Of a stretch of 64,000 bases of DNA, positions 45,741 through 55,108 are shown piece by piece. The DNA is from Methylobacter sp. (GTDB taxonomy: Bacteria > Pseudomonadota > Gammaproteobacteria > Methylococcales > Methylomonadaceae). How positions within the stretch are numbered: the first letter of the stretch is position 1; every line of letters begins with the position of its first letter. The notes beneath the pieces were generated by a model that saw nothing but the letters and a program-made list of their open reading frames with translations, had not been told where the DNA came from and ran no database searches. A program made the position numbers and the translations under genes. The stretch spans positions 1-64,000 of the forward strand of contig JAQUOU010000016.1 in NCBI GenBank assembly GCA_028716975.1. The letters are read 5' to 3'.

Positions 45741-46725
45741 TGTGAATTAAGAGCTAACGCGTAAATAATTCCAAAAAAACACGGCGGCGGCCCACTTGCC
45801 GAATACAGATACCATGAGACCGCTGTAGGAGCGAACCTTGCCAGCGCATTCACTACCTGTTTGTTGCTTAATCCCGCCGAATAACGTTTCAATCGGCTGC
45901 CGGACACGAGCAACGGCGGTCGATAACCATTGATCCTGGGGCTCTAAATACCGTTGGCCTTTTGGTTTTTTGACCGGCGTTAATACCGTCAGGTGTTGAG
46001 TTTCATTCACTTCTTTGGCGTCTGATCGGTGATAGGCCTTGTCGCCATAGAGCTCAGTGTGATTCAATTCAGGCCTAATCTGATCAAATACGGCGCCGTC
46101 ATGGCGACTGGCTCCCGTTACACCCCTATATTCAGGATTCGGCAACGCGCCCGCTTGACGACGCCCGACGCTAGGAACCCGAACGCCAACATAGTACAGT
46201 TTCTTGGTTGAACAATAGCCGGCATCCGCTAACTCCCTAGCAACGCGGGCTTTAAACCGGTTCCCCTGCTTGGCTAGCGCCACAGGAAAAGCATCCATCA
46301 ACCAGACGTGCCCTAGATTTTTTTCTTCTTGTTCTTGCTGAATGATTTCCAGCAAGGGCGCGAAAACATCAGCCACTTTATGCCGTCGTTGCACAAAAGC
46401 TGGGTAGCTCGGGAGCCTGGGAAACCATGGACGCAAATGGCGATCGGCCTATCCATAGCTCTTTTTTAGCTCGCTATTTTTATCAATGACCCCGAGTAGA
46501 TAGATCGCTATGACTTCTTCATCGGTAAACCTCAGGTCTGCGTAATTCGACAGGCGCTGACTATAAATCCAAAGGCTATGCTGATAGTGCTTGCATACAG
46601 ACAGGTAAATTGTTATTAATTGCTCTTGCCAGTTCATCGCTTACTTAGAGGATGGGGGGAGACGCATCTTTCCCAATATTCTAGCCCAACCAGTGATCCG
46701 GCTTCTATTTAGCTCTTAATTCACA
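45741..46725 (-). mobile_element. insertion sequence, about 985 bp (IS982/IS5-like DDE), 17-bp inverted repeats
   Basis: The ends are TGTGAATTAAGAGCTAA (45741-45757) and its exact inverse at 46709-46725. Both ends are flanked by TTAAA (45736-45740 and 46726-46730), a 5-bp target-site duplication. The element holds a single transposase frame on the minus strand. The perfect repeats and duplication suggest recent insertion. Family assignment is uncertain because the tips do not match the ends I associate with IS982. Confidence 0.85.
45747..46637 (-). pseudogene. DDE transposase interrupted by an in-frame amber codon
   Basis: Two open segments (46637-46452 and 46436-45747) share one frame and are separated by a TAG. 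Reading through gives ELKKSYG-stop-ADRHLRPWFPRLPSYPAF, which joins normally, so a single sense codon (probably Tyr) became amber. Catalytic residues look intact: D in HVWLMDAFPV, D in ELYGDKAYHRSD and E in VRQPIETLFGGIK. Total about 296 codons. Without suppression the element should be unable to move by itself. Confidence 0.85.
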
Positions 46726-46728
46726 TTA

Positions 46729-46907
46729 AAGCGGGCAAAGCACTCTACGGCAAGCGTAAATCTACCGTTGAAACCGTGTTTGGCATCATTAAGCACGTCC
46801 GGGGATTCAGGCAATTCTATCTTCGAGGTCTGGAATCCGTCCAAAGTGAATGGAATTTAGTCTGTATCGGCTGGAATATGAAAAGAATGCAGGTATTAAG
46901 AGGGTAA
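46729..46907 (+). pseudogene. C-terminal fragment of a second transposase (IS1182/IS5-like)
   Basis: On the plus strand, directly abutting the first IS, one frame reads KAGKALYGKRKSTVETVFGI, then IKHVRGFRQFYLRGLESV, and ends NMKRMQVLRG before TAA (46905-46907). This matches the end of IS1182-type transposases (AKRKxTVEPVFGIIK, FRQFxLRGLEKVxxEW, WNLKRM). The upstream part is missing on the other side of the first IS, so the older element was already partial or was deleted. Nothing else is recognised up to 47019. Confidence 0.75.
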
Positions 46908-47019
46908 TAGAGGGAAAAGGAGCCTTGGTTTATTTATATAAAAGACCTATCGGCAACAAAAATCCTAACAAACAATTTTTTTAAATTTTAAATGTGATCA
47001 GATGCACTGGTAGGCACTG

Positions 47020-48003
47020 TTAATCCGATAGCCTCCTAGGCAAATATCCTTTTAGGGAACTCTGGATAATGGCGGCATCTGGAAACCAGAGCTTTTCGTT
47101 ATACGGTCTATTTAACATAATGACTGGTAAAGAAGGATTGAATATAGCTGACCACCCTGATAGGAATGATGAGGACTTAATTAATACATTACACTTTGAT
47201 AAAAGCAGGCAATTAACTAATGCCTCTTTACCTTTGATATAGTTATCTCCAATATTGGGATCCGTATGTATGGCATTGCCATCTTGGCTTTGCTCTTTGT
47301 CGTCATGAGAAATTACTTCAATGTGCCTAAACTCTTTTTGAATCCATTTAATAAAAGCTCCTTCATCACTAGCAATAAAGAGTGTATCTATTTGAGAATT
47401 TGAGCTTAGGTAGTTAGATATCGTTTTTGCGCAGAATTCCCATGTTACCGGCTCTGCTTCGTATTTCTTATCTGTTCCTCGATAATGTACGCCCAGTACT
47501 GTCTTTTTCCTAAAGTGTTTCTCGACAAAAAAGTCAACGTACTCCTGAATTTCAGTCTTAATTCGCAGGTTCTTTTCGAAGAGCCGGTTGGCATCCCCAA
47601 GATTCATATTTAAGACATAATCTGAGGGTAAACCCATCTGTTCAATATCTGAAATACTACTGACTTTGACTCGCCCATCATCAACAAGCTTTCTGTCTGC
47701 TTCCTTAAGATAGAGGTCATCGAAGTAGTATTTGAGCCAATTTTCTCCTCGAGAGACTGTATAGAAAGGACTCGACAAGATAATATAAGGCGTTAAGTTG
47801 AAGCGCTCACAGTGAGCAAAAATATATAAGCACAAATTTAGTTGTGCGAAGAATCCCATCTGGGCATTAATATTTACTGCATATAATCCATGATTATTTC
47901 TTTGTTGAAGTGGGCAGTAGAAAGGTTTTAGTTGTTTATCTACGAAATACGTAAATTTTTTGCAAGTTTCTAATGACTCCCAGTAGAGCCTTTTTAAGCC
48001 CAT
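47020..48003 (-). CDS. fucosyltransferase-fold protein (NodZ/POFUT-like GT)
   Basis: 327 aa. The central GVHYRGTDKKYE (H173, R175, D178) is the GDP-fucose-binding HxRGTD motif of NodZ, FUT8 and protein O-fucosyltransferases. A second motif, SSSFLSGWSAIFNPSLPVIM, has the expected S-F-S-like segment. The N-terminal GFFAQLNLCLYIFAHCERFN is typical of the fold. It may add fucose or a related deoxyhexose to a glycan. Interestingly, a fragment of GDP-fucose synthase lies at 41.5 kb. Confidence 0.72.
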   Translation of the reverse strand: MGLKRLYWESLETCKKFTYFVDKQLKPFYCPLQQRNNHGLYAVNINAQMGFFAQLNLCLYIFAHCERFNLTPYIILSSPFYTVSRGENWLKYYFDDLYLKEADRKLVDDGRVKVSSISDIEQMGLPSDYVLNMNLGDANRLFEKNLRIKTEIQEYVDFFVEKHFRKKTVLGVHYRGTDKKYEAEPVTWEFCAKTISNYLSSNSQIDTLFIASDEGAFIKWIQKEFRHIEVISHDDKEQSQDGNAIHTDPNIGDNYIKGKEALVNCLLLSKCNVLIKSSSFLSGWSAIFNPSLPVIMLNRPYNEKLWFPDAAIIQSSLKGYLPRRLSD

Positions 48004-48090
48004 AATCGAATTCCCCTGAAACTAACTATGATTAGACGTAAAAATAGGCTGTCATGTATTTGACAGCTATTTCATAAAAAACAGAAGCAA

Positions 48091-49566
48091 TCAACCTGGG
48101 TTTGTTAAAGGTATTTTGAAGAGTTTTTTCCAGCGTGCAGCTTCCTTCTCCAGAGATTCAATCGGCCAATAAAGAAACAGGATAATATAAAATAATGCTC
48201 CGCCAATCGATAAAGTAATTAAATACATTTTGAGTGAGTAAATTACCCCTTGCGATTTCAAAAGATAATCGGCCAATCCTAACCATGCAGCTAAACTTCC
48301 GTTCATTAGAATAGCCGGCTTTAAAGCTATTAATAAATCTTTAAAACTAGCCTTTACCGCTCGAAGCGCAAAAAAAGATTGGGTTATAAACATAAAAACA
48401 GAGCTGGGGATTAGTCCTAGAGATATCGCTCCCAGGTCATTTTTCTGTATCCCATACCAGCAACCTATGATTGTCATCACTAAGCCTACAATTTGAAGTT
48501 TTATTTCGATGCCTAAAAGGTTGCGGGCAGCCATTACAGCTCCTGCTATTGCAGTTTGGCAGTTCCAAAGTTGAGCGATGGAAAAAATCTGTAATGAAAC
48601 AGCGGCTAATCGCCATTTTTCCCCATAAACCGTGACTACAAAGGGTTCAGAAAGCCAGAATAAGCCTATATAAAAAGGGAAACTATAAACAGACATCAGG
48701 GTAATGGTGCGCAGATATATATACTTTGATTGATCAAGGTTGTCTTGGACTGCAGATAATGCCCGAAAAACAGTTTGATAGGCTGAGCCGATGATGATTT
48801 GCCCTGGAATATTGCTTAAACTTGCGCCCTTGTTAAATAAACCCACCAAGTAAGAGCCCAAGTATTTACTAATAATAAAATTTGGCGATTCTTGTTTCAA
48901 ATAATCGATTACATCGTTTAGGGTAATCTTAAAGCCATAAACGCCAACTTGTTTTGCAATATCTTTATTAAAAGCAATTCTTGGGTAATACCGGCTGTGC
49001 AAAATAAGGCTGATTGCAGATATGGAGGAACCAATAAGCCCGCCATAAATTAAGCTCCATACACCGAAATGATGCCACGCGAAAAAAACGCTTGATGAAC
49101 TGGAAATTATGAGCCCTGTTAATCCGATAATAGAAATGGATTTAAAACGCATCTCACGATTGAGCTTGGAACTTGAAATATTACCGAACGGCCTGATCAG
49201 AAAATTGACTGCCGAAATACGGAGTAAGTCAGTATAAATAGGGGCGTCGAACCAGATAGCAATCCAGGGTGCAATAAAAAAGAAGGTAGCGTAGATCAGG
49301 CTGCAAATTAAAAGCTGAAGGGTAAAAACAACATGGAAGTGCCTGGGAGTGACTTCTTTGGACTGTATTAATGCTTGCCCCATGCCTCCGCCGGCAATAA
49401 AACTAGCCACCCCGGTAAACACTTGTGTGGTAACAAGCAAGCCAAAGTCGGAAGGTAATAGAAGCCTGGCAAGAATAATTCCAAAGAAAAAATCAAGTCC
49501 CCGTTGGCTGATGCTTCCAGTAAAAAGCCAAAGCGTACCCCTTCTTATTGACGTACCGAGTTGCAT
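48091..49566 (-). CDS. lipopolysaccharide/exopolysaccharide flippase (WzxC-like)
   Basis: 491 aa with about 14 membrane helices. The start GTSIRRGTLWLFTGSISQRG, then RLLLPSDFGLLVTTQVFTGV and LNREMRFKSISIIGLTGLII, matches the WzxC/polysaccharide synthase group, which differs from the Wzx at 40.1 kb. It probably exports the product of the block 47-52.9 kb. A TPR protein gene sits directly upstream on the same strand (7 bases). Confidence 0.9.
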   Translation of the reverse strand: MQLGTSIRRGTLWLFTGSISQRGLDFFFGIILARLLLPSDFGLLVTTQVFTGVASFIAGGGMGQALIQSKEVTPRHFHVVFTLQLLICSLIYATFFFIAPWIAIWFDAPIYTDLLRISAVNFLIRPFGNISSSKLNREMRFKSISIIGLTGLIISSSSSVFFAWHHFGVWSLIYGGLIGSSISAISLILHSRYYPRIAFNKDIAKQVGVYGFKITLNDVIDYLKQESPNFIISKYLGSYLVGLFNKGASLSNIPGQIIIGSAYQTVFRALSAVQDNLDQSKYIYLRTITLMSVYSFPFYIGLFWLSEPFVVTVYGEKWRLAAVSLQIFSIAQLWNCQTAIAGAVMAARNLLGIEIKLQIVGLVMTIIGCWYGIQKNDLGAISLGLIPSSVFMFITQSFFALRAVKASFKDLLIALKPAILMNGSLAAWLGLADYLLKSQGVIYSLKMYLITLSIGGALFYIILFLYWPIESLEKEAARWKKLFKIPLTNPG

Positions 49567-49573
49567 AAAGTAA

Positions 49574-50152
49574 TTATTTTCCTTTAGACAGTATTGCCAG
49601 GCGTTTTAATAAAACTTTAGATTCAGGTTTATGTTTCAGCCCTTGCTCCAGAATGACTATCGCTTCTTTGTTATTTTTTTGTTTTTTATATAAATCGCTT
49701 AAGGCAGCATAAGATAACGGTAATTTTGGATTTGCCTGGATACTCTCCTGGTAGGCTCGCATCGCTCCTGCCGTATCATTCATTTTTTCAAGCACTTGCC
49801 CTTTGTCATATTGCATTTTTGGCCATAATTTAAATTTTGGCGAGGTATTTTTTTCTACATAAGCTATCTCACCCACTACAACCTTGTAAATTTCCGGTAA
49901 TTGGTTTCTATCGGTTACTTTATAGCTCAAATTCAATGTAAATAAGGCTGCACAATAGTGATGCACATGAATCCAGCCAGGACCTATACGACGTTCCCAG
50001 AGTTTCCTTTCAGCTTCGCTCACATCTCCTAATTTTGCTTTACACCACGGCGGTAATAAAGCGAAATCATAATCCGTTTTTGGATAAGCAGTATGCGCCC
50101 ACTGCGAAATTGACAATAAAAAGAAGAATAGAGTCGCTTTTAGAATATTCAT
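49574..50152 (-). CDS. secreted TPR-repeat protein
   Basis: 192 aa. A cleavable signal peptide is likely (MNILKATLFFFLLSISQWAH, cut near AHTA). Residues 110-190 hold tandem TPR motifs (GQVLEKMNDTAGAMRAYQES, then NPKLPLSYAALSDLYKKQKN and KEAIVILEQGLKHKP). The middle has WIHVHHYCAALFTLN. It is probably periplasmic and could scaffold polysaccharide assembly. The family is not recognised beyond TPR. Confidence 0.8.
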   Translation of the reverse strand: MNILKATLFFFLLSISQWAHTAYPKTDYDFALLPPWCKAKLGDVSEAERKLWERRIGPGWIHVHHYCAALFTLNLSYKVTDRNQLPEIYKVVVGEIAYVEKNTSPKFKLWPKMQYDKGQVLEKMNDTAGAMRAYQESIQANPKLPLSYAALSDLYKKQKNNKEAIVILEQGLKHKPESKVLLKRLAILSKGK

Positions 50153-50415
50153 GAAATTTTAATTAACCTCTTAGTCGATTTAAACAACAGCTAGTCTGTA
50201 CAATACCGTTTCACTATGGCCTGGGCGTATATATTTTGGCGGCCTACCAACCCAGCTTGAAAAAGGCAGTTAAATTCGGCATTAAGCTATTGATAAATAA
50301 TCTTGAAATCTATCTCAGCTTCATCCTGTTTATATCGGAGATTTATCCAGAAACATGTTCCTGAATGAGTGCAAATAATATGTCGTGACCGAATAGGCGC
50401 GATAAATTGGCATCG

Positions 50416-51654
50416 TTAATTTTCATTAGTTAATCCTAACAGATGTTGATAGATGCGTTGTATCTTTTGGGTATGCTGATGCACTGAAAAGGTTTCCAGA
50501 GCTTTAATCCGGGCCGCTTTGCCTAATTGATGATCTAGATGAGGATTGGTATAAAATTGTAAAATGGACTCAGCTAAACTGTCTGCACATCGAGCTTCGA
50601 ATAATAAGCCGGTTTTCCCATGCTCCACCATTTCGGCGGCCCCACCGTGATCGGGTCCTATCAGCGGTCTGCCCATCGCCATGCATTCTATCACCATAGT
50701 ACCGAGTGGTTCGGGATCGATAGAGGCGGACACTACAATATTCAGCCCATTATAAATCGGTTCCATTCTGGAAACATGGCCGGTGAACACAACGATATTT
50801 TCAAGCTGCTCCTCTACAACCCGCTGACGCAGCATTTTTTCATAGGATGCGCAATCATCCGGGGTGCCCCCGATAATGAACATTTTCAGGTTGGGAATCT
50901 TATCACGAAGTTGTTTGGCCGCATCGAGAAAAAGTTCCTGCCCTTTCCAGAGGATTAACAAACCCACCAAGCCAACGGCGAAGGCATCAGCGGCAATATT
51001 GAACTGTTTTCTAAATTCCTTGCCATCGGCATTGATGTCGAGCTTTTCCAGAGCAATTCCATCATAGACGACACTAATTTTCCCAGGTGGAATATGCAAT
51101 TTTTCCTGCATGCTCTTTGCAACCCAGTTCGATACCGAAATAAAATGGTCGGGTAGAGTGTAAGCCCATTTCATCAGACGCGAGCCATCCTGGTCTCCCC
51201 GAACATGACATACGGTTGGAATGCGAAGGATTTTCCCGGCTAACAGGGCTGCGCGGTTGCACAGCGGCTCGTTGTTGGCATGGATAATATCGGCTTTAAA
51301 GCATTTGGCGGTCCAGAGCACTTGTAAAAGAAAGGGTATGAAATTAGCCATATCATCTGTTCTGGCTAATAATTGATTAATAATAAAATGTAACTTGGGG
51401 AATTTGCCTGGCAAGAATGTGTTTTCTACTTTTCTTCGCAACGCAACAATATCAATGCGGCGATCAGGAATATGCTTCCATTCCGCCTCATTGGCAATGG
51501 TCTGATAATCCAAACCCGTTCGACCCGTAATAACCATCGGCTCGAAGCGGGTACGATCCAGATTTCTAATCAAGTGACGCAGGCAAATGATAGCGCCTCC
51601 ATAACCAATACCATTTTCGACATAGAGAATATGTATTTTATTTTTTTCCGGCAT
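50416..51654 (-). CDS. glycosyltransferase family 4
   Basis: GT-B fold. N-lobe: HILYVENGIGYGGAIICLRH (the Gly-rich acceptor loop) and IIHANNEPLCNRAALLAGK. C-lobe: VGLVGLLILWKGQELFLDAA and SASIDPEPLGTMVIECMAMG with the E-x7-E donor motif. I start at MPEKNKIHILY (51654); the frame is open to 51723, but that extension is hydrophobic and lacks family resemblance. The 263-base gap upstream of the TPR gene is unassigned. Confidence 0.9.
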   Translation of the reverse strand: MPEKNKIHILYVENGIGYGGAIICLRHLIRNLDRTRFEPMVITGRTGLDYQTIANEAEWKHIPDRRIDIVALRRKVENTFLPGKFPKLHFIINQLLARTDDMANFIPFLLQVLWTAKCFKADIIHANNEPLCNRAALLAGKILRIPTVCHVRGDQDGSRLMKWAYTLPDHFISVSNWVAKSMQEKLHIPPGKISVVYDGIALEKLDINADGKEFRKQFNIAADAFAVGLVGLLILWKGQELFLDAAKQLRDKIPNLKMFIIGGTPDDCASYEKMLRQRVVEEQLENIVVFTGHVSRMEPIYNGLNIVVSASIDPEPLGTMVIECMAMGRPLIGPDHGGAAEMVEHGKTGLLFEARCADSLAESILQFYTNPHLDHQLGKAARIKALETFSVHQHTQKIQRIYQHLLGLTNEN

Positions 51655-51973
51655 AGGTAAAACGAAAATTTTTTCAGTTGCTAAAATAATTAAAATTATG
51701 ACGATGGGATTATTCACACCCAATAAAATCAGGTAAGCCTTAATCCGGCTTCTTATTCTGCGCTTTAAGAATTATAGAGGAAAGTTTATGTTTTGCTTAG
51801 CAGCCCGGCATATTAAGGCTTATTAGTTTTTGATCGCCTAATCCATATCCATGAGTTAATTTGTCATTTTAACGACATGGCGTTTTGACCGTTTGTAAAA
51901 ATAAAGTCCACCACTGCTTTGCGTTTGAAGTTATATTTATAACCCTTTATTTTTATCTTGCCGGGAGATTAGA

Positions 51974-52915
51974 ATGGCGCAGTCGCCAATTAACCCGAAA
52001 TTTTCGGTAATTATTGCAGCTTATAACGGGAGCAGTACATTAACAAGTGCAATTGATTCCGTCCTGTCACAAGTATACGCAGCTTACGAAATTATTATTA
52101 TTGATGACGGTTCAACAGATAATACGCTGGCTGTTGTAAGCGAGTATGGAGATAAGGTACGCTATCATTTTCAACAGAATTCCGGTGTTTCAAGCGCCCG
52201 AAATAAAGGGGCAAAGCTGGCTCAAGGGGATTGGCTGGCATTTCTTGATGCTGATGACTGGTATTATCCGCAACGGCTTCAGTGGCATGCGGAATTACTG
52301 CAGAGATCTCCCTCGCTTGATTTTTTAATTGGGGATTATGACTATAGGGGCCCGGATGGAGGCATTATCAGGCGATCTATTGAATCTAATGAGTTTGGGA
52401 TGAGAATTCTGGGGACTGCGGATGAACATGACAGTGTTTTGCTGAACATCGAGCAAATGGGTTTATTAATTCCTTCTTATTTCGGTCATACGTTAACCTT
52501 TAGTGTCCCAAGAAAAAAATTTCTTGCCTTAAATGGCTATGCTGAATGCTATAGCATCGGGGAAGATTTACACCTGCTTATCCGTTTATGTGCAGCAAGT
52601 TATAAAGCCGGTGTAATTTGTCAGCCTATGGGGGCTTATTATGTGCATGACTCAGGCTTAATACGTTCAATCGGCATTAAAGCACAGTTTAATACGGTAG
52701 AAACTTTATCTTCCCTGAAACAGGAGTTAAGTAACGCTCCTTTTCCCATCAGGAATGGTTTTTTAATAGCTTTACGGAATGCCAGGTTTGATTTGGCAAC
52801 AGTGTTATTAAAAAAGGGGCAATATTGGCAAGCAATAGTTTCTTTTTTACCGTCCGTTAGCGAGAATTTTTCATGGACAAGCATAAGGGCATTATTGTCA
52901 ATTATTAAAGGTTAA
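51974..52915 (+). CDS. glycosyltransferase family 2
   Basis: 313 aa. A GT-A fold with FSVIIAAYNGSSTLTSAIDS, EIIIIDDGSTDNTLAVV, the DxD motif in WLAFLDADDWYYPQRL, and a C-terminal region with YSIGEDLHLLIRLCA (ED motif). A good GGGAG ribosome-binding site precedes the ATG. It points the opposite way to the rest of the polysaccharide genes, so it is a separate transcription unit. Confidence 0.92.
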   Translation: MAQSPINPKFSVIIAAYNGSSTLTSAIDSVLSQVYAAYEIIIIDDGSTDNTLAVVSEYGDKVRYHFQQNSGVSSARNKGAKLAQGDWLAFLDADDWYYPQRLQWHAELLQRSPSLDFLIGDYDYRGPDGGIIRRSIESNEFGMRILGTADEHDSVLLNIEQMGLLIPSYFGHTLTFSVPRKKFLALNGYAECYSIGEDLHLLIRLCAASYKAGVICQPMGAYYVHDSGLIRSIGIKAQFNTVETLSSLKQELSNAPFPIRNGFLIALRNARFDLATVLLKKGQYWQAIVSFLPSVSENFSWTSIRALLSIIKG

Positions 52916-53075
52916 AGAGCTGGATAATCGTTTAAAACAGCCTGAAACTTCAGCATGCGCCTGCGCGAATACGCTTATTTAAAACAAGAAATATGAATAA
53001 AATATCTACTCTATTAAAACCGTATATTGCAAAAAAGCCTGCGAATTACACTTTTTGCCTGATCAACAAGCCACT

Positions 53076-53918
53076 ATGAAAACTCCAAAAAGTCTGGAAC
53101 CGCTGGTGCGCGACGGCCTCGTCGATGAAGTTATTCGGCCTTTAAAGAGCGGCAAGGAGGCTGCTGTTTATGTTGTTCTTTCTGAAGGCGAAATTCGTTG
53201 CGCCAAAGTATATAAAAATGTTAATGAGCGTGGCTTCCACAAGCAAGCCCAGTACCAGGAAGGCCGCAAGGTGCGAAATAGCCGTCAGGCTCGCGCTATG
53301 GAAAAGAACACCCGTTTCGGGCGCAAGCAACAGGAGGAAGTATGGCAGAATGCCGAGGTAGATGCGTTATACCGTCTTGCAGCCGCTGGGGTGCGTGTGC
53401 CGCAGCCCTATAATTTTGTCGAAGGCGTGCTGCTCATGGAGCTGGTCACGGACAAACAGGGCAGCGCCGCGCCGCGGCTTAACGATCTTGAATTAACCAG
53501 CGAAGAAGCCCTGGAATACCATGGTTTTCTAATTAAGGAAGTAGTCACAATGCTCTGCACAGGGCTCGTCCACGGAGATCTTTCTGAATATAACATACTG
53601 ATTGACGCTAACGGGCCGGTTATCATTGATCTGCCGCAAGCGGTTGATGCGGCCGCTAATAATAATGCCAGTAGGATGCTGGAGCGGGATGTCGATAATC
53701 TGGCCGCCTATTTTGGCCGCTTTGCTCCTGAGCTATTAACTACCAGCTATGGCAAGGAAATCTGGAAAATCTACGAAAGCGGCAATTTGCATCCTGACGT
53801 TAAACTGACCGGACACTTTAAAAACAGCAATAAAGTGGCCGATGTAAACAGCATTATGCGAGAAATAAATGATGCGCGGGAAGAAGCGTTACGGCGCCGT
53901 TTTGAGCGGGAAGATTAA
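53076..53918 (+). CDS. RIO1-family atypical serine/threonine kinase
   Basis: 280 aa from the ATG at 53076. The RIO kinase fold shows KSGKEAAVYVVLSEGEIRCA with the ATP-binding Lys in CAKVYK, the catalytic loop GLVHGDLSEYNILID and the metal-binding Asp in VIIDLPQAVDAAAN (replacing DFG). The flexible loop contains QARAMEKNTRFGRKQQ. Bacterial RioA-type kinases are known in Pseudomonas and enterics, but substrate is unclear. A TTG at 53055 is another possible start. Confidence 0.92.
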   Translation: MKTPKSLEPLVRDGLVDEVIRPLKSGKEAAVYVVLSEGEIRCAKVYKNVNERGFHKQAQYQEGRKVRNSRQARAMEKNTRFGRKQQEEVWQNAEVDALYRLAAAGVRVPQPYNFVEGVLLMELVTDKQGSAAPRLNDLELTSEEALEYHGFLIKEVVTMLCTGLVHGDLSEYNILIDANGPVIIDLPQAVDAAANNNASRMLERDVDNLAAYFGRFAPELLTTSYGKEIWKIYESGNLHPDVKLTGHFKNSNKVADVNSIMREINDAREEALRRRFERED

Positions 53919-54009
53919 ATGCCCGGATGGATTATTAGTAACCAGCCAGAGTAATAAGTAGTCAATCCTTCAATATCAATGACCATATCAGAGCTGTCTG
54001 GCCTGAAAT

Positions 54010-54441
54010 CTAAATATTACTGCTAATCCAGCGGACGATATCCGCTTCTTTCATTGCGCCCGCTTGACGAACCATCTCTCGGCCGTCTTTAAATATAATA
54101 AGCGTAGGAATGCTGCGAATATTAAACCGGGCGGCACTCCCTTGTTCCTGATCAGTATTGACTTTAGCAAGCCGTACCTGCGGCTCAAGTTTAGCAGCTG
54201 CCTGGGCATATGCCGGTGCCATCATTTTGCAAGGTCCGCACCACGGAGCCCAGAAATCGACCACGACAGGAATATCATTGCGGGAAATATGTCGCTGAAA
54301 TGTGTTGTCCGTTAACTCCAGTGGATGCCCATTAAATAATGCCTCTTTACACTGTCCACAATGCGGTTGCTGCGCTAATCGCTCCGAAGGAATGCGATTT
54401 ATGGCAACGCAATGGCCACACACAATATGCAATGAGCTCAT
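54010..54441 (-). CDS. trxC: thioredoxin 2 (TrxC)
   Basis: 143 aa. The N-terminal zinc ribbon has C8, C11, C28 and C31 (VCGHC and HCGQC), followed by the thioredoxin domain with active site WAPWCGPCKMM (C68, C71), the cis-proline in RSIPTLIIF and a C-terminal helix. This is the zinc-binding, oxidative-stress-linked thioredoxin 2. It is convergent with the RIO kinase gene; no OxyR site was checked. Confidence 0.96.
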   Translation of the reverse strand: MSSLHIVCGHCVAINRIPSERLAQQPHCGQCKEALFNGHPLELTDNTFQRHISRNDIPVVVDFWAPWCGPCKMMAPAYAQAAAKLEPQVRLAKVNTDQEQGSAARFNIRSIPTLIIFKDGREMVRQAGAMKEADIVRWISSNI

Positions 54442-54580
54442 CGGCAGATATTTTCGTTAGGGTTTATCTTTATTGAGGCAAGATGGCCACTGTTAAAATT
54501 CCCATGAAATTTATTGGAGCGTATAAGTCGGACTCTGCCATGAATACCTCAACTCGTGTTATTTGCATCACTGCTATTGA

Positions 54581-54787
54581 TCATAAATATAATCCTTTTT
54601 CCATTAGTATGTAAACAGGCTCAAAACTTTTGAGTACATAGTGAGACTGATAAAGTTCCCGGCTAAATAAAAGTAACGCAGCTCTAACATGGGAATCTGC
54701 AATACTATTGTCAAATCCCACCAATACCCTTACAAACAGGTTTGGACCGTTAACTTTACTTTCTATGCCATCAAAACAAGCGTTCAC
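54581..54787 (-). CDS. possible small protein, unrecognised (68 aa)
   Basis: A GTG-initiated frame preceded by CATAG, within the 667-base gap 54442-55108. The product contains NLFVRVLVGFDNSIADSHVR and ends YILMEKGLYL; it looks protein-like but matches no family I know. Nothing else is recognised in this gap, which presumably also carries the promoter of the downstream fusion gene. Confidence 0.3.
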   Translation of the reverse strand: MNACFDGIESKVNGPNLFVRVLVGFDNSIADSHVRAALLLFSRELYQSHYVLKSFEPVYILMEKGLYL

Positions 54788-55108
54788 CTATGTACGTCAC
54801 CGTACTGACAGTCAATTACTCTGCCATTAAATTCAAACCTAACAGATTGAACCTGAATATTCTTATAAAACTATTAATATAACGATAGTTTCAAATTTAA
54901 AGAGTTCAGTTTTTTACCGATTGGTAACAGATTCAATCCGTATTAGATATCTGCCTTATCTATTAAGGAAATTATTGAAGACTTTAAATGATGTCCAAAC
55001 TCATAAAGAACAAGGTTTGGCGATAATTTTCAAATCCATTTTTTAACAAAGCAAATTATATGGATTTGCGGAACCTTTCTTACCACAGCTGATATTCAGG
55101 AGGCCACT

